A DNA stretch of 64,000 bases. Origin: Peromyscus leucopus (lineage: Eukaryota > Chordata > Mammalia > Rodentia > Cricetidae). This document shows positions 48,701 through 62,200 of the stretch, in pieces. Location: the NCBI RefSeq assembly GCF_004664715.2, contig NC_051066.1, forward strand, positions 79,560,735 through 79,624,734. The letters run 5' to 3'. Positions within the stretch are counted from its first letter, which is position 1. Each line of letters begins with the position of its first letter. The notes below the pieces were generated by a model. That model saw only the letters and a program-made list of their open reading frames with translations. It had not been told where the DNA came from and did not search any database. Both the position numbers and the translations under genes were made by a program.

Positions 48701-51700
48701 ATAGATAGTCTTTTAAATACAGTTTTGCCTCATTGGCAAGTAGGTGATAATTTCTTTGTTGTTTATTTTGAAAGGGTCATACTATGTGGTCCTGGCTATC
48801 CTGGAACTGGACTAGGCTGGCCTAGAACTCACCTGCCTCTGCATCCCTAGTGCTGGGATCAAAGGCATGTGCCACCATGCCCAGCAAGTAAGGGATGATT
48901 TGACTTTTCCATTTTTAAATCTATTTCTTTTGTTTGTGTTCCTGCTCTAGCTAAGACTTCAGGTACTATATTGACTGGTCATTGGAGAAAGTGAGTACTA
49001 AGTCTTCTTCCAGAATTTAGAGACAACCCTTCTTTTCCCTCTTTTGATAATGTAGGTGCTAAGTTTCTTGTATATAGTCATTATATTGAGATATGTGCAT
49101 TCTACTCCTACTTTCTTCAGGGTTTTTAATCATTAAGGAGTTTTAAACCTTGTCAAAGGCTTTTTCTGTATCCACTGATATAATCCTGTCCTTTTTGTCC
49201 TTCAGTCTATTTAGGTGCTGGATTACACTTACTGATTGACATATGTTGAACCAAGCTTTCATCTCTAGAATGAAGGCAACTTGATCATTGTGTGTGATCT
49301 TTTTATGTGTTCTTGAATTTGATTTGCAAGAATTTTAGTGAGAATTTTTTTAGCTTTGTTCATCAGGGAATATATTCTATATCTATAGGGTTGGTTTTTG
49401 TTTTTTCTGTTGTCCTCTATTTTTGATATCAGGGTTCTTTCCTCATCGACCTTGTGGAATAGTTTGAAGAATGTTGCTTTCAGTTCTTTAAAGGTTTGGG
49501 AGCATTCAGCAGTGAATCCATCTGAACCTGGACTTCTCTTTGTTAGGAGACTTTTTATTCTTCCTTCAGGCTCACTGACTGTTATGAAGCACTTTATTAT
49601 TTGTATTTTTTAAAAATAACTTACTTATTTTTATTTTATGTGCATTGGTATTTTGCCTACATATGTCTGTGTGAGGGTGTCAGATCCCCTGGAACTGGAG
49701 TTACAGACAGTTGTGAGCTGCTATGTTGGTGCTGAGAATTGAACCTGGGTTCTCTGGAAAAGCAGTCAATATTGAACTATCTCTCCAGCCCCCTTGTTTA
49801 TATTTTCTTAATTTTGGTAGGTCATATGTCTCTAGGTTTTTAGCCATTTCTTCTAGAATTTTCAGCTTTTTCTGATATGTTTTCAAAATACTTCCTAATG
49901 ATTTTCTATTGTTATTGTAATCTATAATAACATCTCATTTTTCTTATCTAATTTTATTAATTTGTATCTTTTTCTTTCTTTGGTTAGTTTGGATAGGGAT
50001 TTATCAATGTTACTTCTGTTTTCAAGAACCAACTCTTTGGGGCTGAAGACATGGCTCACCAGTTAAGCACACTGGTACTTCTGTCTTGATCCTGTCCTAC
50101 ATCCCCAGAATTTTTTCTGCCTCTCTCTCTCTGAGTCAGAGTTTCTCTGTGTTATAGTGTGCACCACCACCCAGCTGTGTCCTCTCATTTTTATTCCTTT
50201 CCCCTCCACTTTTCATTTAACTTCATTCGAGTCCACTGCTGTTTATGCCCTAGCTATTGGGACAGATTAAGAGTCCAGGTATTAACCGGCATTAGAAGAC
50301 ATTTTTGTACATCAAGGTCTGTCCCCTATAAGCTTCAGAGACTGGTTTGGGGTAACTGATTTGGGGAGGTGTAGTTTATAGTGTTATAGGGGTAAAAGTA
50401 TCAATATTTAATGGTGACCTGAGGAGGGGAAGGGAGGCGAGAGAGAGTAAAATACAAATCAGAAGAAAGCCGCATGGATAAGAGTATGAGAAATCAGGGC
50501 CCGTGAGGGGGCTCAGGAAGCACAGACACTTGTCACTAAGCCTTACAACTTGTCATCCCCAGGACTCTGTAGTGTCAGAAGAGAAACGGTTCCCACGGTT
50601 GTTCTCTGATCTCCTCACATGCATGTGTGTGCATAGACACATGTAAATGAGGACTTTTTAAAAAGGAAGCAAAGCAAATCAAATATCTCTTTATTGTAAA
50701 AAGTCCTGAAGAAACTGGGAAGTCAAGGAACACTTTTGCTTAGATTTTTTTTTATTGTTTGGGGGGGGCAGGGGTTGTGCACATGAGTGTAGGTGCCTTC
50801 TGAGGCCAGAAGAGGGCATTGGATCCCTTTGAGTTGGAGTTAAAGGTGATTGTGAGATAACTGATGTGAGTCCTGAAAGAGTGGTAGGCACCCTTAACCA
50901 CTGAGCCATCTTTCCAACCCCAGAAACATGTTGATGTGATAAACATGTATATGACAATCAAAGTATTTCCACTAAAGTCACAGACAAGACAAGGGTATCT
51001 ACTCCTTCCACTTGTATTCAATATAGTGTTGGATGCCTTAGCTAGAGCAGCAAGAGAAGAGAAGCAAATAGAGCGCCTGAAAATAGAAAAGGAAGAAGTT
51101 CAAGTATCCTTACTTGCAGATCCTATGATTCTATGCATAAGAAACCTAAAGACTCCAGCAGAAAACACTTAGAACAAACACTTTTAGCCAAGTGGAAAGA
51201 TACAAAATTAACATACAAAAATCAGTTAGCCTTCCTCTATACCAGAACAGATATGCTGAGGAAGAAATCTGGGAAATATGGGCACTCACAGGTGCCTCAA
51301 CTTTTTAAAAAATATCTTGGAATATACCTAACCAAGAGAGTGAAGATCTCTACTATGATTTGTTGGTTGTGGGTAGAGGAGTATGTAGAGTATGTATATA
51401 TTTATTCATGTGTGTGAGCAAGTGTGCACACCTGTGCACGTGGGTGGAGGCCAGAAACGGGCATCAGTGTATTCCTGTTTAGCTTTCCACCTCATTCCTT
51501 TGAGACAGTCACTGAACCTGAAACCCACCTTTTGAGTTAGGCTGACTGGTTGGCCAGCAAGCTCCTGGGTTCATCTGTTCCTGCCCTCAACACTGGGTTA
51601 CAGGCATGTACAGTAATGCCCGGGTTTTATGTGGGTCCTGGGGATTCTAACTCAGGTCCTCATCCTTGGGCAGCAAGCGCACATACCCACTGAGTCATTT

Positions 51701-53218
51701 TCCCAGACCCCAACTTTCATTTTTTAAATTTTTATGGTGCTAGTGGTCAGATGTAGGCTCTTGTGCATTGCTAGGCCACGCTCTCACTGGGCCATACCTT
51801 CAGCCCTTGTTTGTTTGTTTGTTTTGGTGGTGATAAGGATTGAATTCCCTCTTAATTCACATAGTCTACAAATAGGAGTGATTATTGTATGACCATCGGA
51901 GATATAAGAAAAAAGAAGCTGGACAGTGGTGGCGCATGCCTTTAATCCCAGCACTCTGGAGGCAGAGGCAGATGGATCTCTGAGTTTTAGGTCAGTCTGG
52001 TCAATAGAGCGAGTTCCAGAACAGCCAGGCCTACACAGAGTAACCCTGTCTTGAAAAACCAAAAAAAAAAAAAAAGTTTTGTGCCATGTAAATTATGTCT
52101 CAATAAAAAATTAGCATGTATCCCTAATGCCTGTGGAAAAGTAACATAATTCTTACTCTGTAGTTTCTTACACTAGAAACATTAGCATAGAGCTCAGTGC
52201 TCTGGTACTAGATGCTGTGAGGACCATGTTCTACCTAATGTGTAGAATACAAATAATTTTTTTCTCGTAGGTATATATCCAGTATATGAAATTTGCAAGG
52301 AGAGCAGAAGGTATCAAATCTGGAAGAATGATATTTAAAAAAGCAAGAGAGGATGCCAGAACTCGCCATCATGTCTATGTTACTGCAGCACTAATGGAGT
52401 ATTACTGTAGTAAGGTAACTACTGAAATGCTTACATACAGATGATAGCATTTTCTTCATCTGAAGTATCTTCATAAGAAGAAAAGCAGCCTGCTGGGCAT
52501 GGTGACCCATACCTTTCTTTAATCCCAGCACTGTAAGTGGAGACAGGCAGATCTTAGTGAGTCTGGGTCAGCCAGGTTTACATAGCAAAGACCTCATCTC
52601 TGAAAGCCCAACTTTAAATAATTAAGCTTAATTGCTCATTTTTTAAAGGAGGCCTTAAGTTTATCTGCATAAAATTATGTGGAACATTATCCAGCTCAAT
52701 TGCTTGCTAATTTGTGCCTTATTATACTCCAAATTTTTAATTTTTTTTCTTTTTTCATTGATTGTTTATATACTAAAAGGCCTCAGACATCCTAGACAAG
52801 CTCGTTCTCTACTTAGAATTTTGGGGGGGCGGTGGTTGGAGGGTCAGTGCTAGAGATCGAACTCAGGGATTGATACATGACAAGCAAGTATTCTACCACT
52901 GACCTCTCCCAGCTCACCCTTGCTTGGTTGTTTTTGTTCGTTTGTTGGATTTTGTTTTGTTTTGAGTCACATATCATCACTAAGTATCTCAGGCTGGTCT
53001 CAAACTTGATCTTCCAGCTTCCACTTCTCCAGTCCTGGGATTACAGGAAATGCAACCTGGCAGCCAGCCATGGAATATGTCTTAGACAATATGCACATTG
53101 GCTACTTAGCTGTTTTATTTTGTTCATGGTGGTGTTGAGAGTTGAACTCAGGGCTTTGAGCATTCTAGGCAAGTGCTCTACCACCGGCTACATCCCCAGC
53201 TTTCTTTTCTCATTCCCC

Positions 53219-53275
<57 letters not shown>

Positions 53276-56200
53276 ATATTTTTTTCTTTTCTCATTTTCA
53301 GGGCACAGGTTCTTGCTTCATTTCCTAGACTGGCCCTGAACTTACCCACTTGGTTGTTTTTATGCTCAGCAGTTTTTATGTGACAAGATGTTAATTTCCA
53401 TTTTAGTTCTTCTGTGTCTTGTCATATTTAGATATTGTGGAAGTTTTCTTTTCCTTTCTTTTTTTTTTTTTCTTTTGGAGAAAGTGTCTTGCTATGTAAG
53501 CTAAGCTGACTTTGAACTTGTGGCAGTCCTCTTGCCTCTCAGTCCCTCCTGCTGGGGTTATAGGTGTGCATTGCCATGGCTGTTAGGTTCTGTAGCTTTC
53601 GTATTCTTTTTAATACATTGTCTGGCATTTCGTGGAAACCACTACTGTCTTTACTTCTAGGACAAATCTGTTGCCTTTAAGATTTTTGAATTGGGACTAA
53701 AGAAATATGGAGACATTCCAGAATATGTATTGGCTTATATCGACTATCTCTCGCACCTCAATGGTAAGCTGATTCTAGAATCTGTCATGTCTTTTCTTTT
53801 AAGATTAATAAATCTTTTTATTTTGTGTGTTTTGCCTGCATGTTATGTGTGTGTACCCAGGTCTTTATTGCCCTCCGAGGTCAGAAGAGGGCATTGGAGC
53901 CTCTGGACTGAAGTTACAGATTGCTGTCAGCTCCCACGTAGGTGCTGGGAACCAAACCCAGGCCCTTTGGAAGAGCAGCCAGTGTTCTTAACCCCTGAGC
54001 TATCTCTCCAGTCCTTGCCATGGCTTCTTAATATTAAACAATCTGAAATTATGTACCTGGGTTTGGGTGGTTTTATTTTCTTCTTTAAAGTGTTGTAATT
54101 CTAGCATTGCACTAGAAACAGCTACTTGATAGACACCTAGGAAATAGTAGCCTATCATCCATTAATTCAGTATGTTAGTTTTTAGACAGGGTCTTATTCT
54201 ATAACAGTGGTTGGCCTAAAACCTGCTATGTAGACCAGTTTGGCTTTGAACTAACAGCAATCCACCTGCCTACAAGTTTGTTACCATGCCCAGTTTATAT
54301 GGTGCTAGCATTCAGCCCAACATCTTCTGCATGCTAGGCAAGCGTATTAGTCAGGGTTCTCTAGAGGAACAGAACTTACATAGAAGGAACGTACGTGTGT
54401 GTGTGTGTGTGTGTGTGTGTGTCTGTGTGTGTGTGTCTGTGTGTGTGTGTGTGTGTGTGTTAGAATTATTTACAGGCTGTGGTCCTGTCTACCAAGGGAG
54501 GAAGGTCCAATAATCCAGTAGTTATTAAGTTCATAAGGCTGGATGTCTTGGCTGCTCTTCAGTATATGCCAGAATCCTTAAGAAGTAGGCTCTAATGCCA
54601 CTGAAGGAGTGGACTATCCAACAAGAGCAAGAACAAGCTGGCAAGGAGTGAGAGTTTCCTTTTTCCGTGTCCTTTGTATTGGCTATCACCACAGGGTGTG
54701 GCCCAGACTAAAGATGGGTCTTCCCACCTCATAAGATCTGGATTAAAACTTCCCACTTTAAGAAAAGATTTCTGATGGGTACACCCAGCCACTTGGATTT
54801 TAGTTAGTTTAGATGTAATCAAGATGACAACCAAGAATAGCCATCACATCAAGCATTCTACCAGGTGAGCTCTATGCCCAGTCCTGTCAACAATGTCTTT
54901 ACATTCCCTGAATAAATGGTAGATGGTTTGTGACTCTACAGAGTGGTTTGGAATCTGGAAAGTGCTACCCACAATTAGATGAAGCTGCAGAGTCAGTTAG
55001 GGAACAGAGTTGTTTGTGTTCTTCTCTAGTCACACTGTGCAACTATCTCTTATCTCTTGGGCGTAAACAGATATTTTCAAAGCCTTCTAGAGCGGGTGAT
55101 ATAGCTTGGTAATAAAGTTTTGCCCAGTAGATGGGAAATATAGAACACAATGTTACAAAAGAAGAAACAAAAATGTCTATAACCACCAAACTCAAAGACA
55201 TTTGTATAGTAAGGTAAAGCACTCTGAGATTATGGGGGTGAAATTTGGAAAGAAACATGTTCATGTGTGTTTCTATAAAAATTATTATAGTTATTGATAG
55301 TTCAGGACATATAATTTCTTGAAAAAAAAAAAAGGAAAAAAAAACAACTTGGGGAGCTGGAGAGATGGCTCAGCAGATAGAGCACTTGCTACTCTTGCAG
55401 AGGATCTGGGTTTGACTCCCAGCAACCAAATGGTAGCTTGTAGCTGTCCATAACTCCAGTTCTAGGGGTTCTAAAAGCATGTACATGGTATCTGTACATG
55501 TATGCAGGCAAAACAGTCATGTACATAAAATAAATCTAAAAAATTAAAATTAAAAAAAATGATCTTGTTGTTTTAAGAAAACTTGTATTTACTTGTATAT
55601 GAGGTTAGGTGTGTAAAACTTGAAACTTATTTTCCCATTGGAAACTTGGTTGTAATAATTAATACGTTTCATAAGCCTGAGAAGATCAAGTACGTTTTTG
55701 CATGTATTTGATTTCTATATGAAATATAGGAAGCAGTAACTATAGCAGAGCCCTGATGGTGCACTTTGGGGCAGGTAGATGACAAGTCTAAGCCCTAGAG
55801 TTATTCTGAGTGGCTTTGAAGACGCTAGACGGTTACTGAGCAAGTGACCTGTGCCTATGCCAAATGGTGTGTGTGTGCCAGATTCCAAAGACTTAATTTA
55901 AACAAATAAATCATGTTGAAAGGACAGTTTGAGTATGCTTGGTTAGCTACTTAAGATTAATCTAACCCTCTTAGTATGGCTAGCAGGGGTTTGAATGGCA
56001 TTCTACTGCATTCCACTGTGTTGACAGCACTATCCTAAGGTTCACAGAAAGCATGTGAGTTGGGTCTTGAAGATGAAAAATAGTTAGCCAGATAAAGAAA
56101 GGGAAAGGATCTTTCCAGCCAGACCCCACAGCAGGTAGTGAGAGGGGGAAGGTTATGTGGGATAGGAAAAGGGATTTTTGGAACAAACCTTGGATTAAAG

Positions 56201-59200
56201 CAAGGATAAAATGGAAGATTTAATAACATCTTGAAAAATCTGGGGCTAGAAAGATGGCTCAGTAGTTAAGAGCACTGGCTGCTCTTCCAGAGGACCTGGG
56301 TTTGAATCTCAGCACCTGGTGAGACTCAGCAATGGAGGCTCACAACTTCAGTCTCAGGGACTCTAACGCTCTTCTCTGGCTTCCACGGGGATTGAATGCA
56401 AGTGGCGCACAGATAAATGCAGGTGAAGCACTCCATATAAAATAAAAATTTAAAAATACAGGCTGGAGAGATGGCTCAGAGGTTGAGAGCATTGGCTGCT
56501 CTTCTAGAAGATCTAGGTTCAGTTCCCACCACCCACATGGCAGCTCACAACTGTCTGTAACTCCTGTTCCGAGGCATCTTACACCCTCACAGACATACAT
56601 GCAGACAAAATACCAGTGCACATAAAATAAAAATAAATAATTTTTTTTTTTAATTTTAAAAATAGGCTGGGGATTTAGCTCAGTGGTAGAGCACTTGCCT
56701 AGCAAGCACAAGGCCCTGAGTTCAGTCCTCAGCTGGGGGGTGGGATTTAAAAATACACTATATACACTATGTTACTTGAAGTCGTGAATATGACTTTGGC
56801 TGAATACATTTAATCTTTCATGGACTTATTTTGCAAATGGACAGATAGTAAATTGAGTATGCTAAGACATTAAAAATAAGTTACATTGCTGGATTAAGAA
56901 AATTATTGAAGGCATGCTTTTTTTTTTTTTCCCCCAAGACAGGATTTCTCTGTGTAGTTTTGGTGCCTGTCCTGGATCTTGCTCTGTAGACCAGACTGGC
57001 CTTGAACTCACAAAGATCTGCCTGGCTCTGCCTCCTGAGTGGTGGAATTAAACAAAGGCTTGCTGTACCAGTCTCTCAAACTCAGTGATTTTGAACCTCC
57101 AAATTTCCTCATCTGTAAAAATCAGTTGTGACAAGTTATTTTTCTGCATTGGATTTTGTAAGGTTTAGCTTGAGGATTGTGAGATAAAGCTTGGGGTTTT
57201 GTTCTGCTTTGCTTATAAAAAAATAATTATTGAATTATAAAGCTTTCTTTGATCTAACATTTAATTTTTTTAAATATCCTAGAGGACAATAATACCCGAG
57301 TTTTGTTTGAACGAGTTTTAACATCTGGAAGCCTTCCTCCTGAGAAGTCTGGGTAAGTCATGCACAATGTGTGAGCTCTGATCTGTGGGACCGTGTGCTT
57401 GAGTGTGCATTTCCAGAGAAATTTCTTTTCTGTCTAATTTTCCCTACTTACAATATTTTCATATTCACCTAAGCTTTTTTATTTTGTATATGATTAGAGT
57501 TATTTTGAGATACTTTTATAATTTATTAAGTATTTTACTATGTCTTTCTACTTGAATATTTCTAGAACTTAATATATTGGCATTCTGGAATGTATCTCCT
57601 TAGTGGAAAGCGAAGACTCTTCTGTATTGAAAGCTGGTTGATGGGTTTATCTAAGTTGTCCTATTACCAATAAGAACTCAGGACTCAGACATTAGTGTAA
57701 AAACCTGGTAGATCAAGACAGAGGAGGAGGAACGACCAGCTGACTCTCTCTCCACACTTCCTAGATCAAAAAGACCATGAGAAAATCCAAGTCTCTCCTT
57801 CTCTTTCTGTGTGTCACTGTCCATATTCCTGGATTCTCCAAGGCCAGTTCTGGTCAGCTAATTGCTGACTCCACCCCCAATCCAAGGTTACCTTTATTAA
57901 CAGTCTCGGGTTTAAGTGCTATCAAATATCCTGCAGCAACAGCTGGTTTCCATGTTACATCCCACCTAAGGCTTTGCCTGGGGGCGAGTAACACGGTCTA
58001 GTGGTCCAGCCAACACAGTAAGGATTTGCATCTTGGCTTCGGTTCCCAACTCAGCCCCCTAGACAGTGGGAAATTCCACCTTACTAATTCTCAGTTTCTC
58101 ACCGAATCACAAACATGTCTACCAGTGTGGGAGTTCGATAGTTCTTGGTACAGGATAGGTGCCCAGTCTCTCACTTTAGGTGCCTGTGACCATTAAAACA
58201 TCGATGTGCAGTTTGGTCGCAGTGAATCATAGAAACATAGAGGATTCTGGAATATTTTTGTTTTGTTTTTCGAGACAGGGTTTCTCTGTGAAGTTTTGGT
58301 GCCTGTCCTGGGTCTCACTCTGAAGACCAGGCTGACCTGGAACTCACAGAGATCCGCCTGGCTCTGAGTGCTGGGATTAAAGGCATGTGCCACTGCCACC
58401 TGGCTGGAATATATTTTTATTCATACATTAGATGAAGAAAATCTTCCACAACATAATTTATGCCACTAAGCAAAGTGATGAAGCCACATTATGCAGGAAA
58501 AATGATAGAACTCTATCTAGGTTCTTTATCCATCAACAATTTATCCTCTCTCTGGTGTCTTTTATTTACCTCAAATAGGAAGATAAGGTGTGTGCGTGTA
58601 TGCGCACGCGCGCTTGAATTTCCGAATATTTAGGTAAAGTACTGTGACTGTGCTTAACTTTCAAATATTTAGGCAAAAATAAAATTAAACAAATAGGGGG
58701 AAAGTAACAATTATTAAACCTAATGAAGACAGGTATTCATTTTATTATCCTGGTTTTCTATTATTTGGAAATCTTTATTTTAAAACAAACTTTTTATGAC
58801 TAAGTATTGGTTATATTTACTTTCTTACAGAGAAATCTGGGCTCGATTTCTAGCTTTTGAAAGTAATATTGGTGACTTAGCTAGTATACTCAAGGTGGAA
58901 AAAAGGCGGTTTACAGCATTCAGAGAAGAGTATGAAGGCAAGGAAACAGCCTTACTGGTGGACAGATACAAGTTCATGGATCTCTATCCTTGTTCTGCAA
59001 GTGAACTCAAAGCACTGGGCTATAAGGTATGTACTCAGCACCAAGTACAATATATGTGCTGTCTCCACTTCCCTGGGTGTTTTTAAGAGTTCGTGGATAA
59101 TTTCCATTCTAAGATCAGTTCTTTACTGTTGCTAATAAAACAAAAAAATCATTGTTTTGTTGTTGTTTATGAATATCAAAAGTAACAGAAAATGAAAATT

Positions 59201-62200
59201 AAATGTTTGAGATAGAGAAAGAAAATGCTTTCATGTGTACCTGGAACTTGGTGCCTTATGTTTGATGGAAGATGGAGAAAGTCTTGCTATCTGTTTTTTG
59301 AAACATTCTTATCAACTGGTGAATATTTTTGATGGGGCTTAAACTAAATGTGTTTGCTGTTGCATATTTTGTCAAGACACCATGAAGGGACATGACCAGG
59401 CGTGGTGGTACACTCACAACTGTAGGCCTAGGTCTGGGGAGGGGAAGGCAAGAGGATTGAAAACTGGAGACTATACAATCTAAGCAAAACCACAGCTCGC
59501 CAAATGCATGCTGTTCCTTGAGAGATCTGTAGCTTTCTACCAAAGCCCCTGGGGGAACTGGCTTCTCTAAAAGTGGTCCTCATCTGTGTAGATGACTGAC
59601 CCATAAGAAAACTATTAGTCGGGGCTGGAGAGATGGCTCAGAAGTTAAGATCACCGGCTGTTCTTCCAGAGGTCCTGAGTTCAATTCCCAGCAACCACAT
59701 GGTGGCTCACAACCATCTATAATGAGGCCCTCTAATGGCCTGCAGGCATACACGCAGGCAGAACATTGTATACTTAGTAAATAAATAAATCTTTGAAGGA
59801 AGGACGGAAGGAAGGAAGGAAGGAAGGAAGGAAGGAAGGAAGGAAGGAAGGAAGAAAGGAAGAAAGGAAGAAAGGAAAAAGGAAAGGAAAGGAAAAAGGA
59901 AAGGAAAGGAAAAAGGAAAGGGGAAAGGAAGCCTCATGAATACCCCTTGTGCAAAACACCATTGGTCCCTCATTCTTGGCCTTTCTATGCCCTGGGCATG
60001 AAGAAAGGTCAAGGGGGAAACTCACCTGAGTCTTAGGTTGGTCCCTCTAAATCACCTGGCAATAGGATGTTCTTGGCCATCATCCTTTTCCTCAGCACCC
60101 TCTTTTGTCCTGAGTCTCACTCTGTGTCTGAACGAGACTACAAACTTTGAGAAAAATTATACATAATTTAGCTTTAGGCCTTTTCTTTGATGAATGCTCC
60201 AATTCTGCACCAGCCCCATAATCCTATTCTGAATCAAAGGATTCCTAATAACCCACATTTTACTGTCAGAAAATGCAGTTTCTACCTCTACTTCTCGGTG
60301 AACACCACAGACATTTTAAGACTTATTTAAAAATTATTAGAAAAGGCCAATTTTTTCTAGGATAAAGTGATTTTAAAGAGTTGAATGAAAATAAAGAGAG
60401 CCAGCAAAGCTTAGTGGGTAAAGGAGCCCGCCACCAAGCCTGGTGACTTGAGTTCAGTCCCTGGAACCCACATGATGGAAGGAAAGAACTAACTCCCACC
60501 AAGTTAAACTCTGACAAGCACATGTGCACCTATATGTATGATACACACACATAAATACAACTTAAAACAATTTTTTGGCCAGACAGGTAATTGCCAAACT
60601 TGCACACTTTTAATCCCAACATTCCAGAGACACAAGCAGTATATCTCTTATCACTGTAAATTCTAAGCCAGCCTGACAGAGATACATAGTAAAATCCTGT
60701 CTCAAAAAAAGAAAAAAAGAAAAAAAGAAAGAAAATTTTGACTATTTCAAACTAGAGCTACTTTTTTTTTGGGGGGGGGGGGTGTTTTTTTGTTTTTTTG
60801 TTTTTTGGTTGTTTGTTTGTTTTTTGGTTTTGTTTGGTTTCTTTGAGACAAGAGTTTCTCTGTGTAGCTTTGGAGCCTGTCCTGGAACTTGCTCTGTAGA
60901 CTACGCTGGCCTCAACTCATAAGGCGTGCACCACCACCGCCCAGTAAGCTACTTTTTAATATAAATTTCCAGCCTGTGTTTCCACTTCCACTTTGTATTT
61001 GGGTAGAACTAGAGCACTTTACCATGTGGTCTTCAGTGGTATAGTGAGTTGTGCACCAGAGTGAGCAATTTACTGTGCCTACTCAGTTGGATTTGCCACA
61101 TAATAGCAAGGTCACCACCGTGTCAGAGCAGATTGGAAGACTGTTCTGTCCTCTGACATACCTTGCAGAGGGTCCTACTAGAGCTGAAAAGGTCAGAAGT
61201 GGGCTCCCTATCCTCGATCTACTTCCTGTTAGCTATGTGATCCTTTCTGAGCTTCAGCCCGTGCCGTGAATGTGAACTGATTGCCTCAAAGAGATAAATA
61301 CAGCCTGGCTAAAACAGCCTGACAAATGAGGGTGCCCAGTATGCGTTCCTTTTCTCCTCCACCATTTTAAGGACCTTCACTGCATTAGGAAGATGCTATT
61401 AGCCAGAATAGGTGCAGAGAGTCCTTATCTTGGCTTTCATGAAGCAAGACTTCACTTAACCCAGGCTCTTCGATTTAACTGAGATGTTATTCAATTCCAA
61501 TGGAAGAGAGGTATCAGAAGTCTAAATCTCAGCTGGGTATGGTGGCACACGCGTTTAATCTCAGCACTCAGGAAGCAGACCAGGTGGATCTCTGTAAGTT
61601 TGAGGCCCTCCTGGTCGACATAGTGAGTTCCAAGACAGCCAGGGCCACATAGTAAGACCCTGTCTCAAACAAACAAACAAAAAATCTAAATCTTGAATTT
61701 TCCTTCAAATTACCCCATCCTCTCTTTGGTGCCCATTCCTACAACTCTTTCCGAAAAGGCTTATATCTATCTATCCTGCGAGGACATTGCCTGGAGACAG
61801 TCCAGTGATTCTTAGCTGGGGTTGAGATAAAACTTTAAAGTCAACCTTCAAAGCCAATGGCTTCCCTTGTTGAATACTGAACAATATGTATCATCATGAG
61901 ATTTCCTGCTTATCCTTCTCCGTGCTCCCTGTGCTTATAACCCAGTTATTCTTCCTGTAGCCTCAAGATTATAGAACTACACAATACTCTGTAAGACCCT
62001 TCTCAGGTCTAGGATCTTCTGTTCTGCATTTTCAGGATGTCTCCCGTGCTAAGCTAGCAGCTATAATTCCAGACCCAGTTGTAGCTCCTTCTATAGTGCC
62101 TGTCCTGAAAGATGAAGTGGATAGAAAACCAGAGTACCCTAAGCCAGACACTCAGCAGATGATTCCATTTCAGCCACGACATTTAGCACGTAAGACCCAG

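Larger units (their letters stand above)
47060..50040 (-). mobile_element. Large broken antisense L1 in intron 13
   Basis: From 3' to 5' of the element: 3' UTR-like 47060-47260 and 47460-47850 (TTTCCCTGATGGCTGAGGAT), ORF2-derived 48345-49600 (TATGGTAATTGTGTTGAATC, ACTTCTCTTTGTTAGGAGAC), and 49800-50040. Interrupted by an LTR-like repeat (47263-47445), an unassigned block (about 47930-48345), a B1-like piece (48775-48890) and a B2 (49610-49795). No usable ORF. Confidence 0.75.

Noticed and set aside
50940..51355. Reverse-transcriptase gene
   Set aside because: The L1 RT motif is broken (ADP for ADD) with stops and frame changes, and no flanking L1 ORF is intact.
52877..53383. 168-codon open frame with serine/leucine run
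   Set aside because: The run is the (CT)n microsatellite and the rest is intron 14 SINE sequence. No start context or family match.
59796..59930. CRISPR-like or satellite array
   Set aside because: The repeat unit is 4-5 nt with no spacers, arising from a B2 tail: a microsatellite.
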